Source of the DNA: an uncultured Dyadobacter sp.
GTDB taxonomy: Bacteria > Bacteroidota > Bacteroidia > Cytophagales > Spirosomataceae
Reading direction: 5' to 3'
Assembly (NCBI RefSeq): GCF_946482605.1
Contig: NZ_CAMLSE010000020.1
Location: forward strand, 62,001 to 126,000
Length of the DNA stretch: 64,000 nucleotides
Shown here piece by piece: positions 52,801-62,490 of the stretch; positions within the stretch are counted from its first letter, which is position 1; each line of letters begins with the position of its first letter. The translations under genes were made by a program, and so were the position numbers. The notes below the pieces were generated by a model, which was given only the letters and a program-made list of their open reading frames with translations, was not told the DNA's origin and did no database searches.

Positions 52801-53253
52801 ATGATTGCAGTAGTCCAGCGCGTCAGCAGCGCTTCCGTTAGTATTGACGGACAAGTCCGGGGAGAAATCAAAGCCGGCTTTATGGTTCTTTTGGGCATCA
52901 CCCATTTGGATACCGACGAGGACGTGGAATGGCTTGGAAGGAAAATCACAGGCCTGCGTGTATTCAATGATGACCAGGAAAAAATGAATCTGGATTTGAA
53001 AACTGTTGACGGAAATATCCTTTTGATCAGCCAGTTTACGCTTCATGCCAGTACGAAAAAGGGCAACCGGCCTTCATTTATCCAAGCAGCAAAACCGGAC
53101 ATCGCCATCCCTCTTTACGAGAGAATGATAACGTTTCTGGGTAATGAAGTTGGTAAACCGATTCAATGCGGAGAATTCGGGGCTGACATGAAAGTATCCC
53201 TGCTGAACGACGGCCCGGTAACCATCATCATCGATTCCAAAAACCGAATATAA
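52801..53253 (+). CDS. dtd: D-aminoacyl-tRNA deacylase
   Basis: Dtd hydrolyses D-amino acids (and glycine) from mischarged tRNAs. The 150-residue sequence shows the family pattern: MIAVVQRVSSASV at the N-terminus, ISQFTLHAST with the catalytic-site residues, GNRPSFIQAAKP with the cross-subunit Gly-cisPro-type region, and NDGPVTIIID near the C-terminus. It is followed by a MazG-like gene on the same strand. Confidence 0.95.
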   Translation: MIAVVQRVSSASVSIDGQVRGEIKAGFMVLLGITHLDTDEDVEWLGRKITGLRVFNDDQEKMNLDLKTVDGNILLISQFTLHASTKKGNRPSFIQAAKPDIAIPLYERMITFLGNEVGKPIQCGEFGADMKVSLLNDGPVTIIIDSKNRI

Positions 53254-53269
53254 CCATCAAGACAACCAT

Positions 53270-53315
53270 CCCCGATCCACGGCGACTCATCATTCCCCGT
53301 TCCACGGCGGCTCAT
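53270..53315. repeat. Short imperfect direct repeat
   Basis: CCCCGATCCACGGCGACTCAT at 53270-53290 recurs at 53295-53315 with two changes. It lies in the 81-base gap between dtd and the MazG-like gene. Its role is unknown. Confidence 0.5.
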
Positions 53316-53334
53316 TCACTCATTCAAAATTAAA

Positions 53335-53661
53335 ATGTCCATTCAAGAAGCACAAGACCAGGTTGATCACTGGATCAAGACGTATGGGGTCAGGTATTTT
53401 TCTGAGCTCACCAACATGACCATCCTCACAGAAGAAGTGGGAGAAATGGCCCGCATTATGGCGCGAACCTATGGCGACCAGTCGTTCAAAAAATCAGATC
53501 TGGGCAAGGATCTCGGAGATGAAATGGCCGATGTGCTTTGGGTACTCATTTGCCTGGCCAATCAGACCGGGGTGAACCTTACTGAGGCATTTGAAAAGAA
53601 CATGGCCAAGAAAACTGAACGCGACAAGGAGCGTCACAAACAGAATCCGAAGCTATCATAG
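53335..53661 (+). CDS. MazG-like nucleotide pyrophosphohydrolase
   Basis: This 108-residue, all-helical protein has the MazG metal-binding pattern: EEVGEMARI (first pair of acidic residues) and GDEMADVLWVL (second set). MazG-like enzymes hydrolyse nucleoside triphosphates to monophosphates plus pyrophosphate, cleaning up non-canonical nucleotides. It is a single-domain short form. It follows dtd by 81 bases and ends at a hairpin. Confidence 0.92.
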   Translation: MSIQEAQDQVDHWIKTYGVRYFSELTNMTILTEEVGEMARIMARTYGDQSFKKSDLGKDLGDEMADVLWVLICLANQTGVNLTEAFEKNMAKKTERDKERHKQNPKLS

Positions 53662-53672
53662 CGTAGCCTGTA

Positions 53673-53717
53673 AACAGAACAAGCCCGGAAACCCGGGCCT
53701 GCTCTGTTATCTATTTT
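53673..53717. terminator. Long hairpin between convergent mazG-like and odhB genes
   Basis: A 16-base stem (AACAGAACAAGCCCGG with CCGGGCCTGCTCTGTT, two mismatches) has a 4-base loop and is followed on the plus strand by ATCTATTTTT. On the minus strand the mismatches become G-U pairs, so it may work both ways. Confidence 0.55.
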
Positions 53718-53732
53718 TCCGAAATGATAATA

Positions 53733-55304
53733 TTACATATCCAGTAGCAAACGCATCGGATCTTCCAGAAGCTGTTTCAAGCGAACCAGGAAGCTTACCG
53801 AGTCTTTGCCATCAATCGTACGGTGATCGTACGACAATGCGACATACATAATCGGGCGAACCACGATCTGTCCGTCCACCACCACTGCACGCTCCACGAT
53901 ATTGTGCATACCCAGAATAGCCGATTGCGGCGCATTGATGATCGGAGTGGAAAGCATTGAACCAAATGTACCGCCATTGGTGATCGTGAAGGTACCGCCA
54001 GACATTTCGTCCAGACCCAGCTTACCGTCACGCGCACGAACCGCCAAACGGACAATCTCCTTCTCGATCGCAGCAAACGACAACGTTTCGGCGTTGCGGA
54101 TCACTGGTACGACCAATCCGCGCGGGGTAGAAACTGCCACAGAAATATCGGCGAAATCGTTGTAAACCAGCTCTTCACCATCGATGTAGGCATTGATAAC
54201 CGGGAAATCTTTCAATGCAACGGTTACCGCCTTCACGAAGAACGACATAAAGCCAAGGCCTACCTCGTGTTTCTCTTTGAATTTATCTTTGAATTTAGAG
54301 CGCAGATCCATCACAGGCTTCATGTCCACCTCGTTGAAAGTGGTCAGCATCGCTGTTTCATTCTTCACTGCTACCAGGCGTCGCGCGATCGTCTTACGCA
54401 ATGAAGACATTTTTTCGCGGCGCGAGCCACGTGCGCCAGCCGGTGCCGGTGCGGGGGCAGAAGGTTTTGCAGGTGCCGCGGCAGCTTGCGCGGGGGCAGC
54501 CGCTTTTTCAGCCTTCAATGCATCGTCCTTCATGATTTTCCCGCCTGATCCCGAACCGTTCACATCCTTCGGATCAATTCCTTTTTCGGCGAGGATTTTC
54601 GCGGCCACGGGCGAAGCGTGCTTTTCGCTATATGCTTTTTCAGCCTGTGCGCCAGCCGCCGGAGCTGCATCCTGCGGTGCGGGCTGTGCTGAGGCAGGAG
54701 CTCCGGCTCCTTGCTCGATCGTGCAGATCAATGCGCCGATCGACAGTGTTTCTCCTTCTTTTCCTACAATTCTTATTGTACCGGCCGCTTCCGCAGGTAG
54801 CTCAAACGTCGCCTTGTCAGACTCCAGTTCGCAGAGTATTTCATCCAATTCCACATGGTCACCATCCTTTTTACTCCACGAAGCAATGGTCACCTCGGTA
54901 ATCGACTCGCCTACCGCCGGAACTTTCATCTCATAAGGCTTACCGGCTACGGCCGGCTCGGCTGCTTGGGGCTGAACCGGTGCAGGTGCACTTTCAGCCG
55001 GCGCTACGGCTGCCACAGGCGCCGCTGCTTCTGCTTTCGGAGCCGTTTCCTTAGGAGCAGCACCGTTAGCGGCTTCTATTGTCGCGATCAGATCGCCGAT
55101 GTTCAGAGTATCTCCTTCCTGCGCCTTGATGTGCAAAACACCTTCCGCTTCTGCCGTCAGTTCAAATGTGGCCTTATCCGAATCAAGCCCACAGATAACT
55201 TCGTCCATCTTCACAAAATCGCCATCATTTTTGAACCAGTTTCCTATCGTAACCTCGGTAATCGACTCGCCAACGGGCGGTACTTTTATTTCAATTTCAG
55301 CCAT
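53733..55304 (-). CDS. odhB: 2-oxoglutarate dehydrogenase E2 (dihydrolipoyl succinyltransferase), two lipoyl domains
   Basis: E2 of the OGDH complex passes the succinyl group from lipoyl-lysine to CoA. The 523-residue protein has two lipoyl domains (about 1-78 and 125-200) each with a DKATFEL lysine motif, Ala/Pro-rich linkers, a peripheral-subunit-binding domain ([15 protein letters not shown]), and a catalytic domain ending with [15 protein letters not shown], where the His and Asp are catalytic. E2 of the OGDH complex more commonly has one lipoyl domain, so the second is notable. It lies 48 bases after sucA in the same operon. Confidence 0.93.
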   Translation of the reverse strand: MAEIEIKVPPVGESITEVTIGNWFKNDGDFVKMDEVICGLDSDKATFELTAEAEGVLHIKAQEGDTLNIGDLIATIEAANGAAPKETAPKAEAAAPVAAVAPAESAPAPVQPQAAEPAVAGKPYEMKVPAVGESITEVTIASWSKKDGDHVELDEILCELESDKATFELPAEAAGTIRIVGKEGETLSIGALICTIEQGAGAPASAQPAPQDAAPAAGAQAEKAYSEKHASPVAAKILAEKGIDPKDVNGSGSGGKIMKDDALKAEKAAAPAQAAAAPAKPSAPAPAPAGARGSRREKMSSLRKTIARRLVAVKNETAMLTTFNEVDMKPVMDLRSKFKDKFKEKHEVGLGFMSFFVKAVTVALKDFPVINAYIDGEELVYNDFADISVAVSTPRGLVVPVIRNAETLSFAAIEKEIVRLAVRARDGKLGLDEMSGGTFTITNGGTFGSMLSTPIINAPQSAILGMHNIVERAVVVDGQIVVRPIMYVALSYDHRTIDGKDSVSFLVRLKQLLEDPMRLLLDM

Positions 55305-55352
55305 TTTATGTGCAATCTTGTTATCGAATTAAGTCAAAAATTATAGGAACAA

Positions 55353-58115
55353 TCATTCAAAAGCTCTGTTGATAATCTCGGCCTGCTCCTTGGTATGGAT
55401 TTTCGAGAAACCTGTCGACGGAGAAGCGCTGGATTCGCGGGCAATGACCTGCAAAGGTTTGGCTCCTTTGTACATGCGAAGCATGAATGTCCATCCTCCC
55501 ATATTGAAAGGTTCTTCCTGTACCCAAAATACCTTCGCATTGGAATATTTGCTCAAATGAGCATCAATTTGGGTCTGAGGGAAGGGATGCATTTGCTCCA
55601 AACGGATGATAGCTACATCGTCACGCTTGTCTGCCTGCTGCTTCTCATACAGTTCATAATATAACTTACCTGTACAAAGCAATACCTTTTTCACTTTCTT
55701 CGGATCTGCATAAGTGTCCCCGATCGTTTCCTGGAATGAGCCGTTTACAAGGCTGTCTACCGGAGAAACGCAAAGCGGATGTCTCAACATCGACTTGGGC
55801 GACATCACGATCAATGGCTTCCGGAATGGGAACTTCAACTGCCTGCGCAGCAAATGGAAGAAGTTGGCAGGCGTAGTGACATTGGCAACGATGATGTTAT
55901 AATTGGCCGAAAGTTGCAGATACCGCTCAGGACGTGCATTGGAGTGCTCTGGTCCCTGACCTTCATAACCGTGTGGCAGCAGCATCACCAGGCCTGTCCA
56001 GCGATCCCACTTGGTTTCACTCGACGTTACGAACTGATCGATGATCACCTGCGTACCGTTGGCAAAATCACCGAACTGCGCTTCCCATATCACCAGCGCA
56101 TTGGGGTTGGCCATAGAATAACCAAATTCAAAACCCAGAACCCCATACTCTGAAAGCAGTGAGTTGTAGATCATAAATGGCCCCTGGCCTTCCTGGATAT
56201 GTTGCAGGCTACTATAAGGTGCATTGGTTTCAACATCCCGCAATACCGCGTGACGGTGCGAGAACGTACCGCGCTGAACATCCTGACCGCTTAAACGAAC
56301 AATGTTGCCTTCCGTAAGGATCGAACCGTAGGCCAGCAATTCCGCTGTGGCCCAGTTAACCTCCTTCTTGTCAAAGATCATCTGCTCACGGTCTTTGAGC
56401 AGCTTATCGATCTGTTTGAGTCTGCTGAAATTCTCGGGCGTACTAATAAGCGCCTTACCGATTTTTTCCAGGACATCCAGCGGCACACCGGTTTCAGGTG
56501 ATTTCTCAAAATCTTCCGGTTTAGATTTGCGGAGACTGTGCCACTCCTGTTCCAGTTTGGGCATCGAGTAGGGCAATGCTTTTTGCTTGACCATATCCAG
56601 ACGCTCCTGCAACAGCTGTTTGAACTCTTTGTCCATATTGGCAGCCAGTTGCGCATCTACATCACCGCGCTCGGCGAGTGTCTGCTGATAGATTTCGCGC
56701 GGGTTCTGGTGATTCTCAATCGATTTGTATAAAACCGGTTGCGTAAACTTGGGTTCGTCGGCCTCATTGTGTCCATGACGGCGATAACAAACCATGTCAA
56801 TGAATATGTCCTTATTGAACTTCTGACGGTACTCTACCGCGAGACGCATACAGAACACCACCGCCTCCGGATCATCTCCATTGACGTGCAGCACCGGTGC
56901 ATCGACGATCTTCGCAATGTCAGTACAATAAATGGACGAACGCGCATCGACGAAGTCAGTCGTAAAACCTACCTGGTTGTTGATCACAAAGTGAATGGTT
57001 CCACCCGTGTAGTAGCCGTTCAATGCCGACATTTGGGTCACCTCGTACACAATTCCCTGTCCCGCAACAGCTGCATCGCCGTGGATGAGCACGGGAAGCA
57101 CGCGATCGTAGTCACTGTCGTACATGCCATCGGCACGTGCTCGGATATAACCTTCCACTACCGGGTTCACCGCTTCAAGGTGAGAAGGGTTCGGGGCCAG
57201 TTTCAGGTGTACTTTATTGCCGTCTTTGGTCGTGATCTGGCTCGCAAAACCCATATGGTACTTCACGTCGCCATCACCCCAAACCTGGTCGGGCAGGTTA
57301 CCTTCAAATTCGTTGAAGATCTGACCGTATGTTTTCTGCATGATGTTGGCAAGCACGTTCAAACGACCGCGGTGCGCCATTCCGATCATGACTTCGACCA
57401 CTCCCATCTCGGCGGCCTTGTTGATCATCGCGTCCAATGCCGGAATCGTTGTTTCGCCGCCTTCGAGGGAGAATCGTTTCTGTCCGAGGTATTTGGTATG
57501 CAGGAAGTTTTCAAAAACAACCGCCTCGTTCAGCTTCGAAAGAATGTGTTTCTTCTCATCGATAGAGAAAGACATGGTCAATGCTTCCTTCTCGATTTTT
57601 TTGCGCAGCCAGCTTTTTTGCTCGCGATCGCGTATATATAGGTACTCGAAACCAATATTGCTTGCGTAGATGGTCTTCAGAGCGTCGACGATCTCACGCA
57701 ATGTGGCCGGACGGTCAAAAACCTCCACACCAGCTTCGAAAACGGTATCAAGATCCTCAGGTCCGAGGTTAAAATCAGCAATGTCTAGTTGAGGACGACG
57801 GTCTTTTCTTTTCTGGATGGGGTTGGTGGTAGCCATCAAATGCCCCCTTGACCTGTAACCACGGATCAGGTGAACCACTTCCATTTCCTTGCGGATACGG
57901 GCCGGATCCGATTTACCAACTACGGCTGCTTCCTTACCGTTGGCAGCACCATTGGCACGTCCGTTACCGTTAATGGGGTATTTTTGATAAAAGTCGTAAC
58001 CCTCAAAGAATTTTTGCCAGCCTTCGTCTACGGAAGCTGCATCTTGCTTATAGGAATTGTACAATTCTTCAATATAAGCGGCGTCGGAATTTGCTATATA
58101 GGTGTATTTATCCAT
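55353..58115 (-). CDS. sucA: 2-oxoglutarate dehydrogenase E1
   Basis: E1 decarboxylates 2-oxoglutarate with thiamine diphosphate and transfers succinyl to E2. ATG 58115 gives 920 residues, with a GTG one codon earlier. The sequence has the N-terminal YIEELYNSYKQD region, IGMAHRGRLNVLANI, the ThDP-binding HGDAAVAGQGIVYE and NNQVGFTT, and the C-terminal LLPHGYEGQGPEHSNARPERYL. It begins the sucA-odhB operon, preceded by a good promoter. Confidence 0.96.
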   Translation of the reverse strand: MDKYTYIANSDAAYIEELYNSYKQDAASVDEGWQKFFEGYDFYQKYPINGNGRANGAANGKEAAVVGKSDPARIRKEMEVVHLIRGYRSRGHLMATTNPIQKRKDRRPQLDIADFNLGPEDLDTVFEAGVEVFDRPATLREIVDALKTIYASNIGFEYLYIRDREQKSWLRKKIEKEALTMSFSIDEKKHILSKLNEAVVFENFLHTKYLGQKRFSLEGGETTIPALDAMINKAAEMGVVEVMIGMAHRGRLNVLANIMQKTYGQIFNEFEGNLPDQVWGDGDVKYHMGFASQITTKDGNKVHLKLAPNPSHLEAVNPVVEGYIRARADGMYDSDYDRVLPVLIHGDAAVAGQGIVYEVTQMSALNGYYTGGTIHFVINNQVGFTTDFVDARSSIYCTDIAKIVDAPVLHVNGDDPEAVVFCMRLAVEYRQKFNKDIFIDMVCYRRHGHNEADEPKFTQPVLYKSIENHQNPREIYQQTLAERGDVDAQLAANMDKEFKQLLQERLDMVKQKALPYSMPKLEQEWHSLRKSKPEDFEKSPETGVPLDVLEKIGKALISTPENFSRLKQIDKLLKDREQMIFDKKEVNWATAELLAYGSILTEGNIVRLSGQDVQRGTFSHRHAVLRDVETNAPYSSLQHIQEGQGPFMIYNSLLSEYGVLGFEFGYSMANPNALVIWEAQFGDFANGTQVIIDQFVTSSETKWDRWTGLVMLLPHGYEGQGPEHSNARPERYLQLSANYNIIVANVTTPANFFHLLRRQLKFPFRKPLIVMSPKSMLRHPLCVSPVDSLVNGSFQETIGDTYADPKKVKKVLLCTGKLYYELYEKQQADKRDDVAIIRLEQMHPFPQTQIDAHLSKYSNAKVFWVQEEPFNMGGWTFMLRMYKGAKPLQVIARESSASPSTGFSKIHTKEQAEIINRAFE

Positions 58116-58143
58116 CACAAAAGTGAGTATTTCATTTACGGCA

Positions 58144-58175
58144 CAAAGGTACGAGACTTATGTAAAGATTACGAA
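58144..58175 (-). promoter_or_regulatory. Probable promoter of sucA-odhB
   Basis: On the minus strand TACCTTTG at 58151-58144 matches TAnnTTTG exactly. A TTCG element (one change from TTTG) lies 20 bases upstream. The ATG is about 28 bases downstream of the -7 element. Confidence 0.5.
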
Positions 58176-58228
58176 TAAAAATATCCTTTTAAGTCAACCT
58201 AAAAAACGATTTGGAACAGTTCCTGACG

Positions 58229-59164
58229 TTAATATTTCTGAAATCCTTTGGGATTCGGAATAAATTTCAACATGAGTTCGTGAATCCCTTTTGGCCCCGA
58301 ATAGGACGAATAAATCTGTTCGACCTGCCTGGTGCTGTAAAAATACCCCAAACGCACATTCCTTCCGAGCTGAACCTCAGCGGTTAACTGCAAATAATCC
58401 ACTTTCGCAGAAACAGAGTTGTAACCTCCTCCAACCCTGTATGAAGCCCCTATCCCCACCTTCTTATTGAACCAGAACCTCGAACCGAAGTCGGCGCGCA
58501 ACTTGTGATCTTTTTCCTGTATGAACAGCACGTGCGGCAACATCATGACCTGCTCGCTCAGGTCGTAGCTGCCGCCCGCCATAACATACAGCGGGCGCCG
58601 GTAAAGACTTCCCACCACCTGATCACCGAATTCCTGTGAGAGGAGCTCTGGTTTGGAAATGCCAAAATACAGCTGGTCTGAACGCAGCCATGCGCCCAGT
58701 CCGAAACTACCCAAAGCCCTGTTATTGGTAATAAAAGTCCCATCCGAAACCGGCAGCACATTGATTCCCCCCTGCGCGCCCAAGCCCAGCTTCCAGGTAT
58801 CAGAGAGCCCCAGATGAAACGCGAAAGACCCGACAAAGCCCGTAGTGGTAAAATAGCTGGTCTGATCATTCAGCGCCTGGAATCCTACACCAAACTTCCC
58901 ATTGGAAAACGTCCCGTCCGCCGCGAAAGTCTGGCTGGAAGGTGAATTCGGTATGTTAAACCATTTGCGGCGGAACATGGCCGTCATATTGAAATCTTCA
59001 CGTACGCCTGTAAAACCCGGATTGATAGCCATCGGATTCTGGACATACTGCTCGTACAATACCTCTCTTTGCGCCAGAACCTGCTGCGCAGTCGAACCAA
59101 ACAGCAGGGCCAAAAGGCAGGCTTTTACGAAAGAATGGGCTGCATTAATAGAAAACATCTTCAT
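58229..59164 (-). CDS. PorP/SprF family type IX secretion membrane protein
   Basis: This 311-residue protein has a signal peptide (cleavage about residue 31, VLAQ) and the PorP/SprF pattern: YEQYVQNPMAINPGFTGVRED near the start, alternating barrel strands, and a final strand (GIHELMLKFIPN). Members are outer-membrane proteins that act with PorE-type or gliding components in the type IX system; several paralogues per genome are usual. The upstream gene is separated by a strong terminator, so this is a separate unit. Confidence 0.9.
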   Translation of the reverse strand: MKMFSINAAHSFVKACLLALLFGSTAQQVLAQREVLYEQYVQNPMAINPGFTGVREDFNMTAMFRRKWFNIPNSPSSQTFAADGTFSNGKFGVGFQALNDQTSYFTTTGFVGSFAFHLGLSDTWKLGLGAQGGINVLPVSDGTFITNNRALGSFGLGAWLRSDQLYFGISKPELLSQEFGDQVVGSLYRRPLYVMAGGSYDLSEQVMMLPHVLFIQEKDHKLRADFGSRFWFNKKVGIGASYRVGGGYNSVSAKVDYLQLTAEVQLGRNVRLGYFYSTRQVEQIYSSYSGPKGIHELMLKFIPNPKGFQKY

Positions 59165-59180
59165 TAAGTGTGGTTAGCCG

Positions 59181-59216
59181 AAAACAAAAATGGCAGGAGA
59201 GCTGATCTCTTGCCAT
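59181..59216 (-). terminator. Intrinsic terminator after the TolB-like gene
   Basis: On the minus strand ATGGCAAGAGA pairs with TCTCCTGCCAT (one mismatch) around a 5-base loop and is followed by TTTTTGTTTTC. Confidence 0.75.
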
Positions 59217-59258
59217 CTTCATAACTCCCGGATTGGTGGTTTATACTGCTTAAATTGA

Positions 59259-62200
59259 TCAAAAATCGTAACCCAATGTTACGTAGGGAATTGGCTTATT
59301 GGTGTAACCATTATCCACGCCCCATGCGTAATCAAATTTGGCGTAGAAGCCGAACAATGTCGTTCTCACCCCTGCTCCGTAACCCATCAGGTAAGGATTT
59401 TTGTAATTGGTAACCGTTGCCCGGAAAGGATCGTCCTCACTTCCGATGATCTGCGTATTCAGGCTGTTGTTCTCGCTGAATGGCCCTTTGCCTGTCCAAG
59501 CCGTACCGATGTCGCCGAAGCCGACAATCTGAAAGTTGCGCAGGAAGCTTGACGTTATCGCGCCGCGATAGAGATATTTAACCAATGGTATCCGCAACTC
59601 AGCGTTCAACAACATATAGCTCGTTCCCGATAGTCTGTTCAATCTGAATCCACGTAGATTGGTCGCAAAGTCGGCAAAGAAAATATCACGGTTGTCGCGT
59701 TGGAAGTTGAGCGGGTTATCGCCGGTCCGGTTTTCCTTTTTGTTACCCAGCCAGTTTTCCATACCGCCCAGAATGTTCTGTTTCGGAGCATTTCCACCCG
59801 AATGGCTGGCAGATGCCCTCACGGCAAAGATCAGGTCACGATGGATTTTCTGGTAGTGACGGAAGTCAAGACTTACGCGATTGAAGCTTTCATTTCCATC
59901 GGTCAATCCCTGGTAGAGATCATAACGGACTTTAAAACGGGTACCCTCCATCATGTTCATACCATTGACCCTGGTGTTGTCAAATACAAACTCACTTCTC
60001 AAACCGCCATAGTTAGAAGACAGATCCGGATTTGGCAACAGAACGTCGATCATCCTGGTCGAAGTGAACATCGGGGAAACCGATAACCTGCTTGTAGTAG
60101 AGAACGGATAGGAAGCTGTGAACATCAGCTGATTGAAACGGTATTTTTGAATCAGCCCTTCCGAGTCGTTGTAGAGTGTTTTCCGGTCGATTCTTAAACC
60201 GAAATCAACCCGGTAGGTATTGTTGTTGTACTCCGCAAAAAGGTCGCTGTTCCTGAAATTGGAGGAAATAAAGAGCCCCGCCTTGATGACATGATTTTCG
60301 AGCAGGTCGTTCATCGAAATGGACTGCCCGTAGCCAAATCCACGGATCGGGTCAATGCGCCAATCAGAGCTCGCATCGTTAGTAATGAAAAGACCTTTAT
60401 AAGCATAAGGGCCTTTGATGGCAATATTCTCACGGGTCGCCTTGGTGCGCGATAACACACCGGGTGTTGTAGGGAAAGTACCTCTGTTTCTCCTGGATTC
60501 GAAAGTCTTTAATACGTCCTCGTCGAATTCATAATGATCGGTATCCACTTCACCTTCCTTTAAGGCCAGCTTAGACGTCTGATCCGCCTGAGCCGGCTTT
60601 GCAGCCGAATCAGCCTTGGCAGCACCTGTTGTATTGCCACCGGCTGAATTTCCGGTACCGGCGATGCTCAATGAGGGAGGATTAACCGTCGCATTCAGGT
60701 CGAAGCCGTTTTTAAATGCAGCAGTGTAATAGCCGTCATTGAGATAGGTATATGCCAAAGCTCCGCCGCCCGTTTTCAGATTCACATCCGCATTTCGGAT
60801 GTTCTGGATGTAATTGGTTAGCTGAGAACTTGTCTGAGACGCCCGGTTGTATTTGAAAAGATTATTAACGCCCTTGCCATTCGAGAGGTACACGACGTCA
60901 TTTTCATCCGCGTAAACAGCGGTCACCTTTGCCTTACCGTCCGACTGAACCAGCTTGACGATATTTTGCGACTTGGGGGTTCCGTCGTGTTCGAAGATCG
61001 TATAGGAAGGTGCAATGGACTTATAGTTTCCCTTATCACCCGTCCCTAATGAGTCAACGGGCCTGTTCGATGAGAATACAACCCTTCTGGAAGAGCCTTG
61101 GATAAATCTGGGAGAAAGATCATCGTAGAGATCACTGGTAAGCGGTAATGCCGAAGCCCGTGCTACACTGACCAGGAACAGGTCATTCTGCCCGGCCTTG
61201 TCCGCACTGACGGCAAGCATGGTACCGTCGTGAGACACATCCATGTCCACGATCTGATCAAGCCCCCGAATGTTCCGTTTCAGTTTGATCCTGATTTTTT
61301 TGGTGCCCAGGTTTTCATACATGTATAGGTTCTTCTTGTCGTTTTCCGACGCCAGGATCGTCAGTACATTGTTTCTGGACCAGCCCAACAGCGGTGGCTG
61401 CGTCTTCATTCTGCCGCCGATAATATCCAGCTTGCCCTGGCGAATCACTTTCTTTGAACCAGTTTCGCTATCGAAAAGATATACCCGGTAGCGGCCGTTC
61501 TTGATCTCGCTTACCGCTGTAAATTTTTTGTCAGGAGAAATTTTGATCACAGCGCTGGCGTCGGCTACGTTGAATTCGTTCAGCTTATATTTCCAGGTCG
61601 GGTTCGGATCACTGTAAAACTGCTCCGCATTCTTGCTCTGGTTCAGGTAGTAGGCACGCCAGTCACGCAAAAACCGGTTGTAGGATTGAACGCCCAATGT
61701 GCTGGTGATGCTGGTTTGCTCGGTGCGGATAATGCGGGTCAGGTTGAGGATATCCGAGATCTTATCTTTTCCGTAGCGCTCTGCAATGTAGTTCCAGATC
61801 GAATGCCCGATCAGCGTGGCATCGTCACCGGTCATCAGCGTTGGCTTGCGCACATTGCGGTTTTTGAAGAAATCACGCATGTAGTCATTCAGCTCCGGTG
61901 ACCAGCCTTCGGCGATGTACGCGGCTGTACCGGACATAAACCATTCCGGAAGGGTCAGCAGTAATGAGCTTTGCAGGGCTTCCTTCATGTTACCCCCATA
62001 AAGCATATCGTAGACGAACAGCAAACTGATGTCCCGCACGAGCTTTTTCCGGAAACCGATCTGGTCACCCGAATAGGCTACCTCCACGCGCGACTGGGAA
62101 AGATTCAGTTTCTGCTCATTGAGGTTATCCAGCACTGAGAGCCCCATGTTGCTTTGTTCGAGCTCGGCTGGCGAATTATAAAGGAAGATTTTAACGCGGT

Positions 62201-62474
62201 TGTAGGGCGTCCATCCCAGTATGTCTGTGATTTTATCGAACTCACTTTCCGCATATTGGGCCGTCAGCTTGGCCAGTGCGGTACCGCCCTGGTAGTGGTA
62301 AATCTCGAAGTTTGTAGTCCGGAATATCTTCCAGTTGAATTTTTTATACTGGACCCGGTTTTTTCCAAAAGTCTCCTGAGAAGGATAGCGCTGTGCTATT
62401 GACTCTGTAAATAATCCTAAAACCGTTAATAGACCGATCGAAAAGGTTAATTTGTATATATGTCTTATGCTCAT
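59259..62474 (-). CDS. TolB-like beta-propeller and outer-membrane barrel protein
   Basis: This 1071-residue protein has a signal peptide (about residues 1-27) and a domain (about 40-290) resembling peptidase MA, with LPEWFMSGTAAYIAEG, but lacking the HExxH zinc site, so it is likely inactive. A TolB/PD40-like propeller (about 295-600) follows, with SPDKKFTAVSEI, VSHDGTMLAVSAD and RRVVFSSNR repeats. The C-terminal 400 residues form a barrel ending VTLGYDF, in the style of Omp85/BamA proteins. Bacteroidota keep this combination near PorP/SprF genes. Function unestablished; an outer-membrane assembly or export role is inferred. Confidence 0.8.
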   Translation of the reverse strand: MSIRHIYKLTFSIGLLTVLGLFTESIAQRYPSQETFGKNRVQYKKFNWKIFRTTNFEIYHYQGGTALAKLTAQYAESEFDKITDILGWTPYNRVKIFLYNSPAELEQSNMGLSVLDNLNEQKLNLSQSRVEVAYSGDQIGFRKKLVRDISLLFVYDMLYGGNMKEALQSSLLLTLPEWFMSGTAAYIAEGWSPELNDYMRDFFKNRNVRKPTLMTGDDATLIGHSIWNYIAERYGKDKISDILNLTRIIRTEQTSITSTLGVQSYNRFLRDWRAYYLNQSKNAEQFYSDPNPTWKYKLNEFNVADASAVIKISPDKKFTAVSEIKNGRYRVYLFDSETGSKKVIRQGKLDIIGGRMKTQPPLLGWSRNNVLTILASENDKKNLYMYENLGTKKIRIKLKRNIRGLDQIVDMDVSHDGTMLAVSADKAGQNDLFLVSVARASALPLTSDLYDDLSPRFIQGSSRRVVFSSNRPVDSLGTGDKGNYKSIAPSYTIFEHDGTPKSQNIVKLVQSDGKAKVTAVYADENDVVYLSNGKGVNNLFKYNRASQTSSQLTNYIQNIRNADVNLKTGGGALAYTYLNDGYYTAAFKNGFDLNATVNPPSLSIAGTGNSAGGNTTGAAKADSAAKPAQADQTSKLALKEGEVDTDHYEFDEDVLKTFESRRNRGTFPTTPGVLSRTKATRENIAIKGPYAYKGLFITNDASSDWRIDPIRGFGYGQSISMNDLLENHVIKAGLFISSNFRNSDLFAEYNNNTYRVDFGLRIDRKTLYNDSEGLIQKYRFNQLMFTASYPFSTTSRLSVSPMFTSTRMIDVLLPNPDLSSNYGGLRSEFVFDNTRVNGMNMMEGTRFKVRYDLYQGLTDGNESFNRVSLDFRHYQKIHRDLIFAVRASASHSGGNAPKQNILGGMENWLGNKKENRTGDNPLNFQRDNRDIFFADFATNLRGFRLNRLSGTSYMLLNAELRIPLVKYLYRGAITSSFLRNFQIVGFGDIGTAWTGKGPFSENNSLNTQIIGSEDDPFRATVTNYKNPYLMGYGAGVRTTLFGFYAKFDYAWGVDNGYTNKPIPYVTLGYDF

Positions 62475-62490
62475 AGTGCTAAGGCTGACT

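Noticed and set aside
56739..57641. 300-residue plus-strand open frame
   Set aside because: Antisense shadow of sucA with no recognisable features.
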